From contig JADKFR010000008.1 in assembly GCA_016717345.1 (NCBI GenBank), positions 83,926-147,925 of the forward strand: a DNA stretch of 64,000 nt. Reading direction: 5' to 3'. The notes under the pieces are model-generated. The model ran no database searches and was not told the DNA's origin. It was given only the letters and a program-made list of their open reading frames with translations. Shown piece by piece: positions 35,939 to 45,361 of the stretch (positions are counted from its first letter, which is position 1; each line of letters starts with the position of its first letter). Both the position numbers and the translations under genes were made by a program. The DNA comes from Propionibacteriaceae bacterium. GTDB taxonomy: Bacteria > Actinomycetota > Actinomycetes > Propionibacteriales > Propionibacteriaceae.

Positions 35939-36649
35939 TCACCCGCCCAGATACGCCTCGACCACGCGGCTGTCGGTCACCAACTGGCTGGCCGGGCCCG
36001 ACAGCGACACCGTCCCGTTCTCGAGCACGTAGGCCCGATCCGCGATCCGCAGCGCGGCTTTGGCGTTCTGCTCCACCACCAGCACGGTCGTGCCCTGCTC
36101 CTTGACGGCGCTGATGAGCTGCATGACCTGATTCACCATGAGCGGGGCCAGGCCCATCGACGGCTCGTCCAGCAGCAACAGCTTGGGCCCGCTGACCAGC
36201 GCCCGTCCGATGGCCAGCATCTGCTGCTCCCCGCCGGACAGGGTTCCGCCCTGCTGGTCGCGACGATCGTGAAGCCGTGGCATCAACTCGTAGGCCAGGG
36301 CGATCCGCTCGGCGATGACGGCAGCCTCCTTGACCCGGTAGCCACCCAGCTGCAGGTTCTCGTGCACCGTCATCGTGCTGAAGATCCGCCGGCCCTCCGG
36401 TACCTGGACGATGCCCTGGGCGACCAGGTGGTGGGGTGCGATCTTCGTGAGGTCCCTCCCCTCCCAGGTGAGGGTGCCGCTGCTGGGCCGGACCAGGCCG
36501 GAGATGAGATTGAGGGTCGTCGACTTCCCCGCACCGTTGTTACCCAGGAGGGCCACCACCTCGCCCTGCTCGATGGTGAAGCTGAGGTCCTCCAGCGCCT
36601 GGATCCGCCCGTAGAACAGGCTGATGGCGGCTACGTTCAACCAACTCAC
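35939..36649 (-). CDS. livF: Branched-chain amino-acid ABC transporter ATP-binding protein LivF
   Basis: 236 residues. Walker A GNNGAGKST, signature LSGGEQQMLAIGRAL, Walker B LLLLDEPSMGLAP, and VLVVEQN, a LivF hallmark. With LivG it powers uptake through LivHM. The GTG overlaps the livG stop (GTGA). It is last gene of the operon. Confidence 0.94.
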   Translation of the reverse strand: MSWLNVAAISLFYGRIQALEDLSFTIEQGEVVALLGNNGAGKSTTLNLISGLVRPSSGTLTWEGRDLTKIAPHHLVAQGIVQVPEGRRIFSTMTVHENLQLGGYRVKEAAVIAERIALAYELMPRLHDRRDQQGGTLSGGEQQMLAIGRALVSGPKLLLLDEPSMGLAPLMVNQVMQLISAVKEQGTTVLVVEQNAKAALRIADRAYVLENGTVSLSGPASQLVTDSRVVEAYLGG

Positions 36650-37446
36650 TGGTCGTCCCCCTCGTCAGCGCCCAGGTAGGCCTCGATCACGACGGGGTTG
36701 CTGCGGATCTGCGCCGGCGTCCCGTCGGCGATCTCCTGGCCGTAGTTCAGCACGATGATGCGTTCCGAGATGTCCATCACCAGCCCCATGTCATGCTCGA
36801 TCAGCACGATGGAGACACCGAGGTCACGAATCCTGCGGATCAACTCGATCAGTTGCTGTTTCTCGTTGTGGTTCAGCCCGGCGGCCGGCTCGTCCAGCAG
36901 CAGCACCTTCGGGGAGGTGGCCAACGCCCGGGCGATCTCCACCTGGCGTTGAGCCCCGTAGGGCAGTTGGGTCACGTACAACGACTCGTCACCGGTGAAG
37001 CCGACGAACTCCAGCCAGGCTCGAGCGTCCTGGTCGCAGCGGGCCTCGGTGCGCCGGTAGCGCGGGGTGTGCAGAAAGGCGTCGTACCAGCGTTGGATCA
37101 GGTGGGAGTGCATCGCGGTCTTGACGTTGTCCAGGATGGAGAGATCGGAGAACAGCCGCAGGTTCTGGAACGTCCTGGCCATCCCCATGGTCGTGATCCG
37201 CGACGGCCTGGCCCGGGTGATCGACTCGCCCAAGAAGGTGACGCTGCCGCTGCTGGGACGGTAGAACCCCGTGATGCAGTTGAACGCGCTGGTCTTTCCG
37301 GCCCCGTTGGGTCCGATCACGGAGACGATTTCGCCCTCCCGCACCGCCATGCTCAAGCCGTCCACCGCGCGCACCCCCCCGAAGTGCAGGAAGAGGTCCT
37401 TCACCTCCAGCAAGGTCGTGCGGGTGCTCCCGGGCTCAGTGGTCAT
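36646..37446 (-). CDS. livG: Branched-chain amino-acid ABC transporter ATP-binding protein LivG
   Basis: 266 residues. Walker A GPNGAGKTS, LivG-type GMARTFQNLRLF after it, signature-region LPYGAQRQVEIARAL (LSGG replaced by LPYG as in this family), Walker B VLLLDEPAAGLN and VLIEHDMGLVM. The ATG at 37446 overlaps the end of livM by 11 bp; an upstream in-frame ATG lies deep inside livM and is unlikely. Confidence 0.94.
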   Translation of the reverse strand: MTTEPGSTRTTLLEVKDLFLHFGGVRAVDGLSMAVREGEIVSVIGPNGAGKTSAFNCITGFYRPSSGSVTFLGESITRARPSRITTMGMARTFQNLRLFSDLSILDNVKTAMHSHLIQRWYDAFLHTPRYRRTEARCDQDARAWLEFVGFTGDESLYVTQLPYGAQRQVEIARALATSPKVLLLDEPAAGLNHNEKQQLIELIRRIRDLGVSIVLIEHDMGLVMDISERIIVLNYGQEIADGTPAQIRSNPVVIEAYLGADEGDDQ

Positions 37447-38620
37447 GGTGATCCCGCCTTCCCGCGCCGTCCTCGGCGGCCTCAAGGTCGGCCACGTCCC
37501 GCGGGTCGAGTCCCTGCTCGACGGGTTTGGGGCCGGTGCCGAGGCGCTTGTCCCGCGACCAGGGGAAGGCCGAGGTGGCCGGCCAGATGCCCTTGGGCCG
37601 GAAGATCATGGTGACCACCAGCAGGACGCCGAACAGCAGGTATCGCCAGTCGGAGAACTCCCGCAAGAACTCCGGCGCCAACGAGACGAACAGGGCGCCG
37701 ATGATGACCCCTGGGGTCGAACCCATGCCGCCCAGCACCACGGCCATCAGGATCAGGGCGGAGTAGAGGAACTGGAAGCTGTTGGGTGAGATGGCCGACA
37801 GGTGAGCGGCCATCAACTGGCCGGCCAGGCCGGCCCAGACCGCTCCGATGATGTAGGCGGTGATCTTGGTGAAGTAGGTGTTGATGCCCATCGCTTCCGC
37901 GGCGTCCTCGTCGTCGCGGACGGCCTTCCAGGCCCGTCCCATCTTGCCGCGGGACAGCCGGCTGATGCCGATCACGCCCAGAACGACGACGACCACCGCA
38001 ACGAAGTAGTAGAAGACGATCTTGGAGTTGAAGAAGACCCCACCGATCGACAGGCCCTTGCTGAAGTCCCACCCGAAGAACGCCCAGGTGGGGATTCCGT
38101 GGATGCCGGATGGTCCCCCCGTGATGTCCAGGTTGTTGGCGGTGATCCGAATGATCTCGCCGAAACCCAGGGTGACGATGGCCAGATAGTCGCTGCGAAG
38201 CCGCAGGGTCGGGCCTCCGATCACGATCCCGGCCAGAATGCACGCCGCGATCGTGACCGGGATCGCGGCCACCATCGTGAACCCGAACTTCGTCGTCAGG
38301 ATCCCGGAGGTGTACGCCCCCACGGCGAAGAAGGCGATGTAGCCCAGATCGAGCAGCCCGGCGTAGCCGACGACGACGTTGAGCCCCAACGCCAGCATCA
38401 CGTAGATCATCGCCGAGGTGAGAATCGAGATCAGGTAGGGGGACGCGCTGATGAACGGCACCAGCAGCACCGCGACGAACACCCCCACTCCCAACACGCT
38501 CAGACCGGCGCGGTCGCTGCGCCAACTGAAGGGTGGCGCCGGCGGCGCCGTGTGCCGATTGGGCGGAACCAACACGCCGTCCGGCTCGCGGGCCGGGATC
38601 GTCAGGCTCATGGGGCTCAC
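37436..38620 (-). CDS. livM: Branched-chain amino-acid ABC transporter permease LivM
   Basis: 394 residues, about ten hydrophobic segments. LivM motifs are LGLNVVVGYAGLLDLGYIAFFAVGAY, LRLRSDYLAIVTLGFGEI, the coupling segment GRAWKAVRDDEDAAEAMGIN, and VVLGGMGSTPGVIIGA. A charged C-terminal tail (PRDVADLEAAEDGAGRRDHH) is longer than usual. The GTG at 38620 overlaps the livH stop; an ATG at 38611 is an alternative. Confidence 0.94.
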   Translation of the reverse strand: MSPMSLTIPAREPDGVLVPPNRHTAPPAPPFSWRSDRAGLSVLGVGVFVAVLLVPFISASPYLISILTSAMIYVMLALGLNVVVGYAGLLDLGYIAFFAVGAYTSGILTTKFGFTMVAAIPVTIAACILAGIVIGGPTLRLRSDYLAIVTLGFGEIIRITANNLDITGGPSGIHGIPTWAFFGWDFSKGLSIGGVFFNSKIVFYYFVAVVVVVLGVIGISRLSRGKMGRAWKAVRDDEDAAEAMGINTYFTKITAYIIGAVWAGLAGQLMAAHLSAISPNSFQFLYSALILMAVVLGGMGSTPGVIIGALFVSLAPEFLREFSDWRYLLFGVLLVVTMIFRPKGIWPATSAFPWSRDKRLGTGPKPVEQGLDPRDVADLEAAEDGAGRRDHHDH

Positions 38621-39510
38621 ATCCGCTCGACCACGCGGGCGCCCAGCAAACCAGTGGGCCGGAAGGTGAGGAACAGGATCAGGCACGCGAACGAAAAGAC
38701 GTCCCGCCACTCCCCGCCCACCCAGGCCGTGCCGACAGCTTCCAGCAGCCCCAGGGTCAGGCCGCCGAGCATGGCGCCGTACAGGTTGCCGATCCCACCG
38801 ATCACCGCTGCCGTGAACGCCTTCAGCCCGATCGAGAACCCCATCATGAAGTCGATGGACCCGTAGAACGCCCCCGCCATCACGCCGGCGGCACCGGCCA
38901 ACGCCGAGCCCACGAAGAACACCCGGGAGATGGTCCGATTGACGTCGATGCCCATCAGGGTGGAGGCGCGGGAATCCAGGGCGATGGCCCGCATGGCGCG
39001 ACCCTCCCTGGTCCGATTCACGTAGAAGGCAAGGACCGCCATCAGCAACGCGGCCACCAGCATCAAGGAGATCTGGGCCACCGAGATCTGCGCACCGAGG
39101 ACGCTGACCAGCCCGCCGCTGATGCGCAGCGGGTAGGCCTTCGGGCTGGCGCCGAAGATCTGACGGATGCCGTACTCGAGCGTGAACGACATCCCGACGG
39201 CCGTGATGAGCACCGATAATCGGGGCGCCCATCGCAACGGACGGTAGGCTACCCGCTCGATGGCGACCCCGAACAGCCCGGTGGTGAGCATCGCGATCAT
39301 CACCAGCACCAGCAGCGCCGGGACGGAGGCCACCTCCGCGGCGCCGGGGATCCCTGTCAGGACCACGAACCCGATGTAGGCCCCCAGCATGTAGAGGTCG
39401 CCGTGGGCGAAGTTGAGCAGCTTGATGATGCCGTAAACCATGCTGTAGCCCAGTGCCACCAGGGCATAGAACGAGCCGACGAACAGGCCGTTGAGCAGAA
39501 CCTGGGCCAC
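38617..39510 (-). CDS. livH: Branched-chain amino-acid ABC transporter permease LivH
   Basis: 297 residues, about eight membrane helices. LivH motifs: GLFVGSFYALVALGYSMVYG, IIKLLNFAHGDLYMLGAY, the coupling loop REGRAMRAIALDSRASTLMGID and AVIGGIGNLYGAMLGGL. The GTG start is preceded by GAAGGGAGGG. Upstream is an intercistronic hairpin and then the binding-protein gene. Confidence 0.94.
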   Translation of the reverse strand: MAQVLLNGLFVGSFYALVALGYSMVYGIIKLLNFAHGDLYMLGAYIGFVVLTGIPGAAEVASVPALLVLVMIAMLTTGLFGVAIERVAYRPLRWAPRLSVLITAVGMSFTLEYGIRQIFGASPKAYPLRISGGLVSVLGAQISVAQISLMLVAALLMAVLAFYVNRTREGRAMRAIALDSRASTLMGIDVNRTISRVFFVGSALAGAAGVMAGAFYGSIDFMMGFSIGLKAFTAAVIGGIGNLYGAMLGGLTLGLLEAVGTAWVGGEWRDVFSFACLILFLTFRPTGLLGARVVERM

Positions 39511-39538
39511 GACCCTCCCTTCAAGAACGTGGGGCGCA

Positions 39539-39566
39539 GCTGCCGGCCCGTTTCCGGACCGGCAGC
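39539..39566 (-). terminator. Hairpin between the binding-protein gene and livH
   Basis: A 12-bp stem (39539-39550 with 39555-39566, one T-G wobble) closed by a GAAA tetraloop on the transcribed strand. No T-run follows. It lies between the highly needed binding protein and the permease genes, so a partial terminator or 3'-end stabiliser is likely, like the pstS-pstC stem. Confidence 0.6.
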
Positions 39567-39572
39567 CCGCTG

Positions 39573-40751
39573 TCAGCCGAGCAAGTCGTCGTGCAGGATG
39601 AACGTCCCCGCCGGGCCGATCGTGACGATCACGAAGCCGCCGCTGGACAGGGTGCCCTTGTCGGTGAACTTCAGGGGACCGGAGAAGGTCGCGAAGCCGT
39701 CCAACGCGTTGAGAGCTGCCACCACCTTGTCCATGTCGGTGGAGCCGGCCTGCTTGATCCCCTCGGCCATCACCCGCACGGCGTCGTAGGCCTGCGTGGT
39801 GTACGGCCCGGGCTCGGCCCCGAACTTGGCCTTGTAGGAGGCGATCCAATTGTCGGCCCCCTCCAGCATGTCCGGAGTCTGGGTGAACGTGCCGAAGACG
39901 TTCTTGGTGTAGTCGGCGCCAGTGATCTTGGCGAAGCTGGCGTCCACCGCGCCGTCACCCACCAGGAAGATCCCGTCGTAGCCGGCGTCCTTCGACTGCC
40001 GGTTGAGCAGCGCCCCCTCCTGGTAGTAACCGGTGAAGTACACGAAGTCGGCCTTCGAGGTGGTGATCTTGTTGGCCTCGCCGGAGTAGTCCTTCTCCTT
40101 CGGGGTCAGGGTGGCCCGACCGGCCACGGTGAGGTTGGCCGCCTTCGCCTGCTCCTCGAACGAGTCGGCCAGATCGACCGAGTAGTCGGTCGAATCGTCC
40201 AGGATGAAGATCCGGGCTGCCTTGGACTTGGTGGCGAAACTCACCGCGGCCTGAGCCTGCTGGGTCCCCGTCCCGTTGATGAGGAAGACGTTCGCCTGGC
40301 CGGCCTCCACCAGGGCGTTGGAGTTCGCTGCCGGGATCACCATGGGCACTTTCGCCTCCAGGAAGATCGGCAGGGTCGGCAGCGTGGCACCCGAGCAGTA
40401 GCCCCCCACGGACGCGACCACGCCCTGGGAGACGAGCTTGTTGGCGGCGGCCACCGCTGTGGTGGGATCACAGCCGTCGTCCTCCACGATCAACTCGATC
40501 TGGCTGCCGTTGACGCCGCCCGCCGCATTGATCTCGGCGACCGCCAGGGACGCACCGTTCTTGAGGTAGTCACCGAAGGCGCTCTCGCTGCCCGACATCG
40601 GAGCCAGCATGCCGAACTTCAGCGGGCCCCCGGAGGTTGTTGCCTGCGGGCCACCGGCGACGCCGCCGCTGCAGGCCGTCACGGTGATGGCGCACGCGGC
40701 CGCAGCCAGCATCGCGCCGACCCGCCTGGCGAAAGTTGGTCTCCTGCTCAT
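39573..40751 (-). CDS. Branched-chain amino-acid ABC transporter binding lipoprotein
   Basis: 392 residues. Lipoprotein signal with lipobox VTAC (Cys27). The type I periplasmic binding fold reads LKFGMLAPMSGSESAFGDYLKNG, AVAEINAAGGVNG, VEDDGCDP, KLVSQGVVASVGGYCSG and TTQAYDAVRVMAEGI. It delivers leucine-type amino acids (specificity not provable) to LivHMGF. GAGGGAG seven bases before the ATG fixes the start. First gene of the liv operon. Confidence 0.92.
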   Translation of the reverse strand: MSRRPTFARRVGAMLAAAACAITVTACSGGVAGGPQATTSGGPLKFGMLAPMSGSESAFGDYLKNGASLAVAEINAAGGVNGSQIELIVEDDGCDPTTAVAAANKLVSQGVVASVGGYCSGATLPTLPIFLEAKVPMVIPAANSNALVEAGQANVFLINGTGTQQAQAAVSFATKSKAARIFILDDSTDYSVDLADSFEEQAKAANLTVAGRATLTPKEKDYSGEANKITTSKADFVYFTGYYQEGALLNRQSKDAGYDGIFLVGDGAVDASFAKITGADYTKNVFGTFTQTPDMLEGADNWIASYKAKFGAEPGPYTTQAYDAVRVMAEGIKQAGSTDMDKVVAALNALDGFATFSGPLKFTDKGTLSSGGFVIVTIGPAGTFILHDDLLG

Positions 40752-40875
40752 GGGCACTCCCTCAGCTGCTCTTCGGCGGGCCGGGGGTCGGCCACACCGT
40801 GTTCGGCCACCCCGAATCGGGTGATGTGGCACAACGTAGGGCAGCACTGTAACCCGCGCATCTGGCTTCCCACCG

Positions 40876-40905
40876 CGTTCACGCCCAGCACGCGGACGTT
40901 CACGC
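40876..40905. promoter_or_regulatory. Direct repeat CGTTCACGC x2 upstream of the liv operon
   Basis: Two identical 9-mers (40876-40884 and 40897-40905), 21 bp apart, lie about 125-155 bp before the binding-protein gene in a 250-bp gap. They could be a regulator site for the liv operon. They contain GTTCAC as PHO boxes do, but the spacing is not a multiple of 11. Confidence 0.3.
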
Positions 40906-40952
40906 TCTGCCGGCGGGCTGCCGGCCCCTGGCCGCCCAGGCAGCAGACGACT

Positions 40953-40983
40953 GCGGCCCGACACCCACCGGGTGTCGGGCCGC
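40953..40983 (-). terminator. Terminator hairpin downstream of clpC
   Basis: A perfect 13-bp GC-rich stem (40953-40965 with 40971-40983) with a five-base loop, 19 bp beyond the clpC stop. It lacks a clear T-run on the minus strand, as is common in high-GC actinobacteria. Confidence 0.7.
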
Positions 40984-41001
40984 ATCATCAAGCGGTGTCG
41001 G

Positions 41002-43503
41002 TCAGCCGAGCTGGCCGAGATCGGCCGTCGGAGCGTCCGGCAGTTTCGCCTTCGGTACTCCGGTGAAGGTGAAGGCGGACTCCGACCCCTCCGGAGCGAC
41101 ATCCACCACCACGATGACCCCGGGCTGCAGGTCGCCGAACAGGATCTTCTCGGCGAGCATGTCCTCGATGTCGCGCTGGATCGCCCGCCGCAGGGGACGT
41201 GCACCCAACACCGGGTCGTAGCCGCGCTGCGCGATCAAGGCCTTCGCGGCGGGGGTGAGCTCGATCCCCATGTCCCGATCCTTCAGCCTGCCCTCGATCT
41301 CTGCGACCATCAGGTCGACGATCCGCTCGATGTCAGCATTCGAGAGCTGGTGGAAGACGACGATCTCGTCGACCCGATTCAGGAACTCGGGGCGGAAATG
41401 TTGCTTGAGCTCGTCGGAGACCTTGGCCTTCATCTTGGCGTAGGTTCCCGCGGTGTCGCTGGACTGGCTGAACCCGAGATTCACCGATTTTGAAATGTCC
41501 CGGGTCCCCAGGTTGGTGGTCATCACGATGACGGTGTTCTTGAAGTCCACCACGCGGCCCTGCGCATCGGTCAGGCGGCCTTCGTCCAGGATCTGCAGCA
41601 GCGAGTTGAAGATATCCGGATGGGCCTTCTCGATCTCATCGAACAGCACGACGCTGAAAGGCTTGCGCCGCACCTTCTCGGTGAGCTGCCCGCCTTCTTC
41701 GTAACCGACGTACCCCGGAGGTGAACCGAACATCCGGGAGGCGGTGTGCTTCTCGGAATATTCGCTCATGTCCAAAGTGATCAGGGCGTCCTCGTCCCCG
41801 AACAGGAACTCGGTCAGGGCCTTGGTCAGTTCGGTCTTGCCGACGCCCGACGGCCCGGCGAAAATGAACGAACCGCTGGGCCGCTTGGGATCCTTCAGCC
41901 CGGCGCGGGTGCGCCGAATGGAGCGCGACAGAGCTTTCACCGCATCGAACTGTCCGATGTAGCGCTTGCCGATCTCCTCTTCCATCTTGAGCAGTCGGGA
42001 CGACTCCTCCTCGGTGAGCTTGAAGACCGGGATCCCGGTGGCGCTGGAGAGCACCTCGGCGATCGCCTCTTCATCAACTTCAGCGGGCACGTCCTGGTCG
42101 CCGACCTTCCACGCCTCCTCCTTCTCGGAGCGTCCGATCAGCAGTTTGCGCTCATCGTCGCGGAGCCGCGCGGCCAACTCGAAATCCTGCCCATCGATGG
42201 CGGCCTCCTTGCGGAACCGCACGTCGGCGATCTTCTCGTCGAACTCACGCAGGTCGGGCGGTGCCGTCATCCGACGGATCCGCAGCCGGGCCCCGGCCTC
42301 ATCGATCAGGTCGATCGCCTTGTCAGGGAGGAAGCGGTCGGAGATGTACCGGTCCGCCATCTGAGCCGCCGCCGTCAGGGCACCGTCCGTGATGGTGATC
42401 CGGTGGTGCGCCTCGTAGCGGTCGCGCAGCCCCCGCAGGATGTCGATCGTCAGCGCGATGGACGGCTCCGCGACCTGGATCGGCTGGAATCGACGTTCCA
42501 GCGCGGCGTCCTTCTCGATGTGCTTGCGGTATTCGTCCAGCGTGGTCGCACCGATGGTCTGGAGTTCGCCACGGGCCAGCATCGGCTTCAGGATCGACGC
42601 CGCATCGATGGCGCCTTCGGCAGCCCCAGCACCCACCAGGGTGTGGATCTCGTCGATGAACAGCACCACGTCGCCGCGGGTCTTGATCTCCTTGAGCACC
42701 TTCTTCAGCCGCTCCTCGAAGTCCCCGCGATAGCGCGAGCCCGCCACCAGCGCCCCGAGGTCGAGGGTGTAGATCTGCTTGTCGCGCAACGTTTCCGGAA
42801 CGTCCCCGCGAACGATCGCCTGGGAGAGGCCTTCGACGACGGCGGTTTTTCCGACGCCCGGCTCTCCGATCAGCACCGGGTTGTTCTTGGTGCGCCGCGA
42901 CAGCACCGTCATCACCCGCTCGATCTCCTTCTCGCGCCCGATGACGGGGTCGAGCTTGTTCTCGCGGGCGGCCTGGGTCAGGTTGCGGCCGAACTGGTCG
43001 AGGATCGTGGCCGACGCCTGGGCGGGGCCCGAGTCCGGCGCGCCCGAGGTGGCGGCCTCCTTGCCCTGGTAACCGCTGAGCAGTTGCAGGACGGTGTTGC
43101 GGACGCGGTTCAGGTCGGCGCCCAGCTTGATCAACACCTGCGCGGCCACGCCCTCGCCCTCGCGGATCAGCCCGAGCAGGATGTGCTCGGTTCCGATGTA
43201 GGGGTGGTTGATCTGCAGCGCCTCGCGCATCGAGTACTCGAGCACCTTCTTGGCCCGGGGAGTGAACGGGATATGGCCGGTCGGGGCCTGCTGGCCCTGC
43301 CCGATGATCTCCTCCACCTGTTCCCGGACGGCGTCCAGCGAGATGCCCATCGATTCCAGGGCCTTGGCTGCCACACCCTCACCCTCATGGATGAGCCCCA
43401 GCAGGAGGTGCTCGGTGCCGATGTAGTTGTGGTTGAGCATGCGCGCCTCGTCCTGGGCGAGCACGATCACGCGCCTAGCGCGGTCGGTGAACCGATCGAA
43501 CAT
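41002..43503 (-). CDS. clpC: ATP-dependent Clp protease ATP-binding subunit ClpC
   Basis: 833 residues. Hsp100 unfoldase that feeds ClpP. It has two N-terminal Clp repeats (RVIVLAQDEARMLNHNYIGT and the related KVLEYSMREALQINHPYIGT), AAA1 Walker A GEPGVGKT, a UVR/M-domain region (DEKIADVRFRKEAAIDGQDF), AAA2 Walker A GPSGVGKT, and EYSEKHTASRMFGSPPGYVGY. AAGGAG nine bases before the ATG sets the start. It is monocistronic, with a hairpin after the stop. Confidence 0.97.
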   Translation of the reverse strand: MFDRFTDRARRVIVLAQDEARMLNHNYIGTEHLLLGLIHEGEGVAAKALESMGISLDAVREQVEEIIGQGQQAPTGHIPFTPRAKKVLEYSMREALQINHPYIGTEHILLGLIREGEGVAAQVLIKLGADLNRVRNTVLQLLSGYQGKEAATSGAPDSGPAQASATILDQFGRNLTQAARENKLDPVIGREKEIERVMTVLSRRTKNNPVLIGEPGVGKTAVVEGLSQAIVRGDVPETLRDKQIYTLDLGALVAGSRYRGDFEERLKKVLKEIKTRGDVVLFIDEIHTLVGAGAAEGAIDAASILKPMLARGELQTIGATTLDEYRKHIEKDAALERRFQPIQVAEPSIALTIDILRGLRDRYEAHHRITITDGALTAAAQMADRYISDRFLPDKAIDLIDEAGARLRIRRMTAPPDLREFDEKIADVRFRKEAAIDGQDFELAARLRDDERKLLIGRSEKEEAWKVGDQDVPAEVDEEAIAEVLSSATGIPVFKLTEEESSRLLKMEEEIGKRYIGQFDAVKALSRSIRRTRAGLKDPKRPSGSFIFAGPSGVGKTELTKALTEFLFGDEDALITLDMSEYSEKHTASRMFGSPPGYVGYEEGGQLTEKVRRKPFSVVLFDEIEKAHPDIFNSLLQILDEGRLTDAQGRVVDFKNTVIVMTTNLGTRDISKSVNLGFSQSSDTAGTYAKMKAKVSDELKQHFRPEFLNRVDEIVVFHQLSNADIERIVDLMVAEIEGRLKDRDMGIELTPAAKALIAQRGYDPVLGARPLRRAIQRDIEDMLAEKILFGDLQPGVIVVVDVAPEGSESAFTFTGVPKAKLPDAPTADLGQLG

Positions 43504-43656
43504 TTCGGGAACTCCTTCATCCAGCCGTTGCCGGGCGCTCGACAGGATCCCAACGACCCTGCAGCACGCCCTCAGCTTAGTCAACGGCCGGCGAGCCCCG
43601 AGGTTTCCCGTGTTCGCCAGCGGCTCAATCGCCCCGCCACGCCGGGCGTCGGTCGA

Positions 43657-43989
43657 TCAGCGGTGCGCGTTCTCGTAGGCCTCGCGGATCTCGGCAGACA
43701 CGCGGCCACGGGCGGACACCTGCATGCCATGCGCGGTCGCCCACGCCCGCACCTCGGTAGCCGATGCCCCGGCAGCCGGACGACGCCGGGCCGAGGGAGT
43801 CGCCTTCCGGCCGCCGGCCGTGCGGCGCGCAGCACCGATATAAGGAGCAAGGGCCTGGGCCAAAGCGTCCTTGTTGGCCTCCGACAGGTCAATCTCGTAA
43901 CTGACACCCTCGAAACCGAATACCACCGACGAGGCAGCTTCGCTGCCATCAAGGTCGTCGGTGTGAACAATCTGGACACGCTGTGCCAT
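43657..43989 (-). CDS. lsr2: Lsr2 nucleoid-associated protein
   Basis: 110 residues. H-NS-like bridging protein that silences AT-rich, often foreign, DNA. The N-terminal dimerisation domain is AQRVQIVHTDDLDGSEAA with VSYEIDLSEANKDAL. A basic linker (ARRTAGGRKATPSARRRP) leads to the C-terminal DNA-binding domain with the AT-hook-like RGR in VSARGRVSAEIREAY. AAAGGGG precedes the ATG at 43989. The 240-bp upstream gap is notably AT-richer than its surroundings and probably holds its promoter. Confidence 0.95.
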   Translation of the reverse strand: MAQRVQIVHTDDLDGSEAASSVVFGFEGVSYEIDLSEANKDALAQALAPYIGAARRTAGGRKATPSARRRPAAGASATEVRAWATAHGMQVSARGRVSAEIREAYENAHR

Positions 43990-44229
43990 TGGTGAGGCCC
44001 CTTTCATCGGACGTCCGAGTTCGCGGCGAACATATCTTCGCGATTACGCTCATGACGCCGTAAAGGATATACCAGTCGACGCGGATCCCATACACCCCGA
44101 CCGAACCGGCCCACACGCTCGACCGGAAATCCGTGAGAGCGACCCGTTCTTCGGATTCACGCTCTGCTGAAATCCGGTCACTCGCGGAATACGGCGACTC
44201 AGGAATTGCCGGGACGGCTAATGACCCGT

Positions 44230-44817
44230 TCAGGCGTGACGCTGTTCACCCATGTCAGCGAACGGCGCGGTGACGGCTTTGAGATCTACGACCGTGGGCA
44301 GATTGCCCTCGGCCCAGAGGATTTCCTCGTGGGTCGAAACCGGTCCGGAGACGCGTCGCGGGAGGGAAAGAATCTCGGCGCTGTGCGCCTGGGTGAGGCG
44401 GGAGACTTCCAGCCGCAGCGCCATGGTGTCACCACGCAGCGACGCCAATTCCTGGCTCAGGTGACCGGCCTCGGAGCGCGCGGTGATCAGGCGGGTGCGC
44501 AGGTCACCGTTGCGGGTCTGGAGGACCTGGAGCAGTCGGATGTGTTGCAGTCGTTCGCCGTGCAGCTTCTCTGCGTTGGCACGGGCATCCAAGGACCACT
44601 GCGCCTGGAATGCAACGCGTTGCACCCGAAGCGCCCGCCAGGCCAGCGCGCAGCCGGCAATACCGCCGGCGATGGCGACAACGACGCCGATTCTGGCGTA
44701 CCAGACATCACCGATGGCCAGCGCGGCCGCAGCCAGGGCGCCGGCAACCAGGGAGAACCATGAATAGCGCCGCAGGGCGGAACGCTCGGCGCGACGAATG
44801 ACCGGGGAAGCACTCAC
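44230..44817 (-). CDS. Membrane protein with coiled-coil, unknown function
   Basis: 195 residues from the GTG at 44817. Two close membrane helices at about residues 20-40 and 43-62 (WFSLVAGALAAAALAIGDVW; IGVVVAIAGGIAGCALAW) are followed by a long charged helix, likely coiled coil (about 80-150, LHGERLQHIRLLQVLQTRNG), and a polar tail. It follows the DUF3180 gene by ten bases, at the end of the folate operon. No family recognised. Confidence 0.7.
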   Translation of the reverse strand: MSASPVIRRAERSALRRYSWFSLVAGALAAAALAIGDVWYARIGVVVAIAGGIAGCALAWRALRVQRVAFQAQWSLDARANAEKLHGERLQHIRLLQVLQTRNGDLRTRLITARSEAGHLSQELASLRGDTMALRLEVSRLTQAHSAEILSLPRRVSGPVSTHEEILWAEGNLPTVVDLKAVTAPFADMGEQRHA

Positions 44818-44827
44818 GTTGCGTATG

Positions 44828-45361
44828 CTAGCCCGGCTCCGGTCCAGAATCGGTGTGCCGCGGCGGCGTGGCGTCGTTGTCTTCTCCGGACGGTGGATCG
44901 GGAATCCGGCAGGCACGTTCCAGCCGATATCCCGCGACGGCGAGTGCGAGACACGCGGCCAACGTGAGGCCGGCCGTGATCAGTCTCTCGCGCGGCAACG
45001 CAGCCTCCCAGCGAGGCAGTGCCTGAACGACCACGGCAGCGTAGGCACCCGCCAGGCCCGACCCGGCCAGCAGCGCCGTCCGGCCGAGCGCCAGCAACCA
45101 GACCGCACGCTGCGCCGGAAGGGTCGCCCGCTGCAGGTGGATCGTGCGATGCGTGCGGACGGCGAGCCAGGCGACGACCAGGGTGAAGGCCGCCAACGGT
45201 GCCACCGCCACCAGCGGCAGCCGGGGTAGCGCCAGCCCAGCCGTCTCCAATCCGGCGAGCCCGAGCCAGCCGATCGCCACACCGAGGACGGCCGCCAGCG
45301 CCACCGTCCGCCACGCCGTCGGACGGACGGTGGGCTGCGGGGCTCCGGGAGCTGGGGCCAT
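44828..45361 (-). CDS. DUF3180 membrane protein
   Basis: 177 residues, four predicted membrane helices and a polar, acidic tail. DUF3180 proteins directly follow folK in many actinobacterial folate operons, and this one does too: its ATG shares a base with the folK stop (TGATG). Function unknown; context is the main support for the family call. Confidence 0.8.
   Translation of the reverse strand: MAPAPGAPQPTVRPTAWRTVALAAVLGVAIGWLGLAGLETAGLALPRLPLVAVAPLAAFTLVVAWLAVRTHRTIHLQRATLPAQRAVWLLALGRTALLAGSGLAGAYAAVVVQALPRWEAALPRERLITAGLTLAACLALAVAGYRLERACRIPDPPSGEDNDATPPRHTDSGPEPG

Noticed and set aside
41746..43995. 749-codon open frame antisense to clpC
   Set aside because: It is a mirror of the clpC codon pattern and crosses the clpC/lsr2 gap. 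No recognisable protein features.
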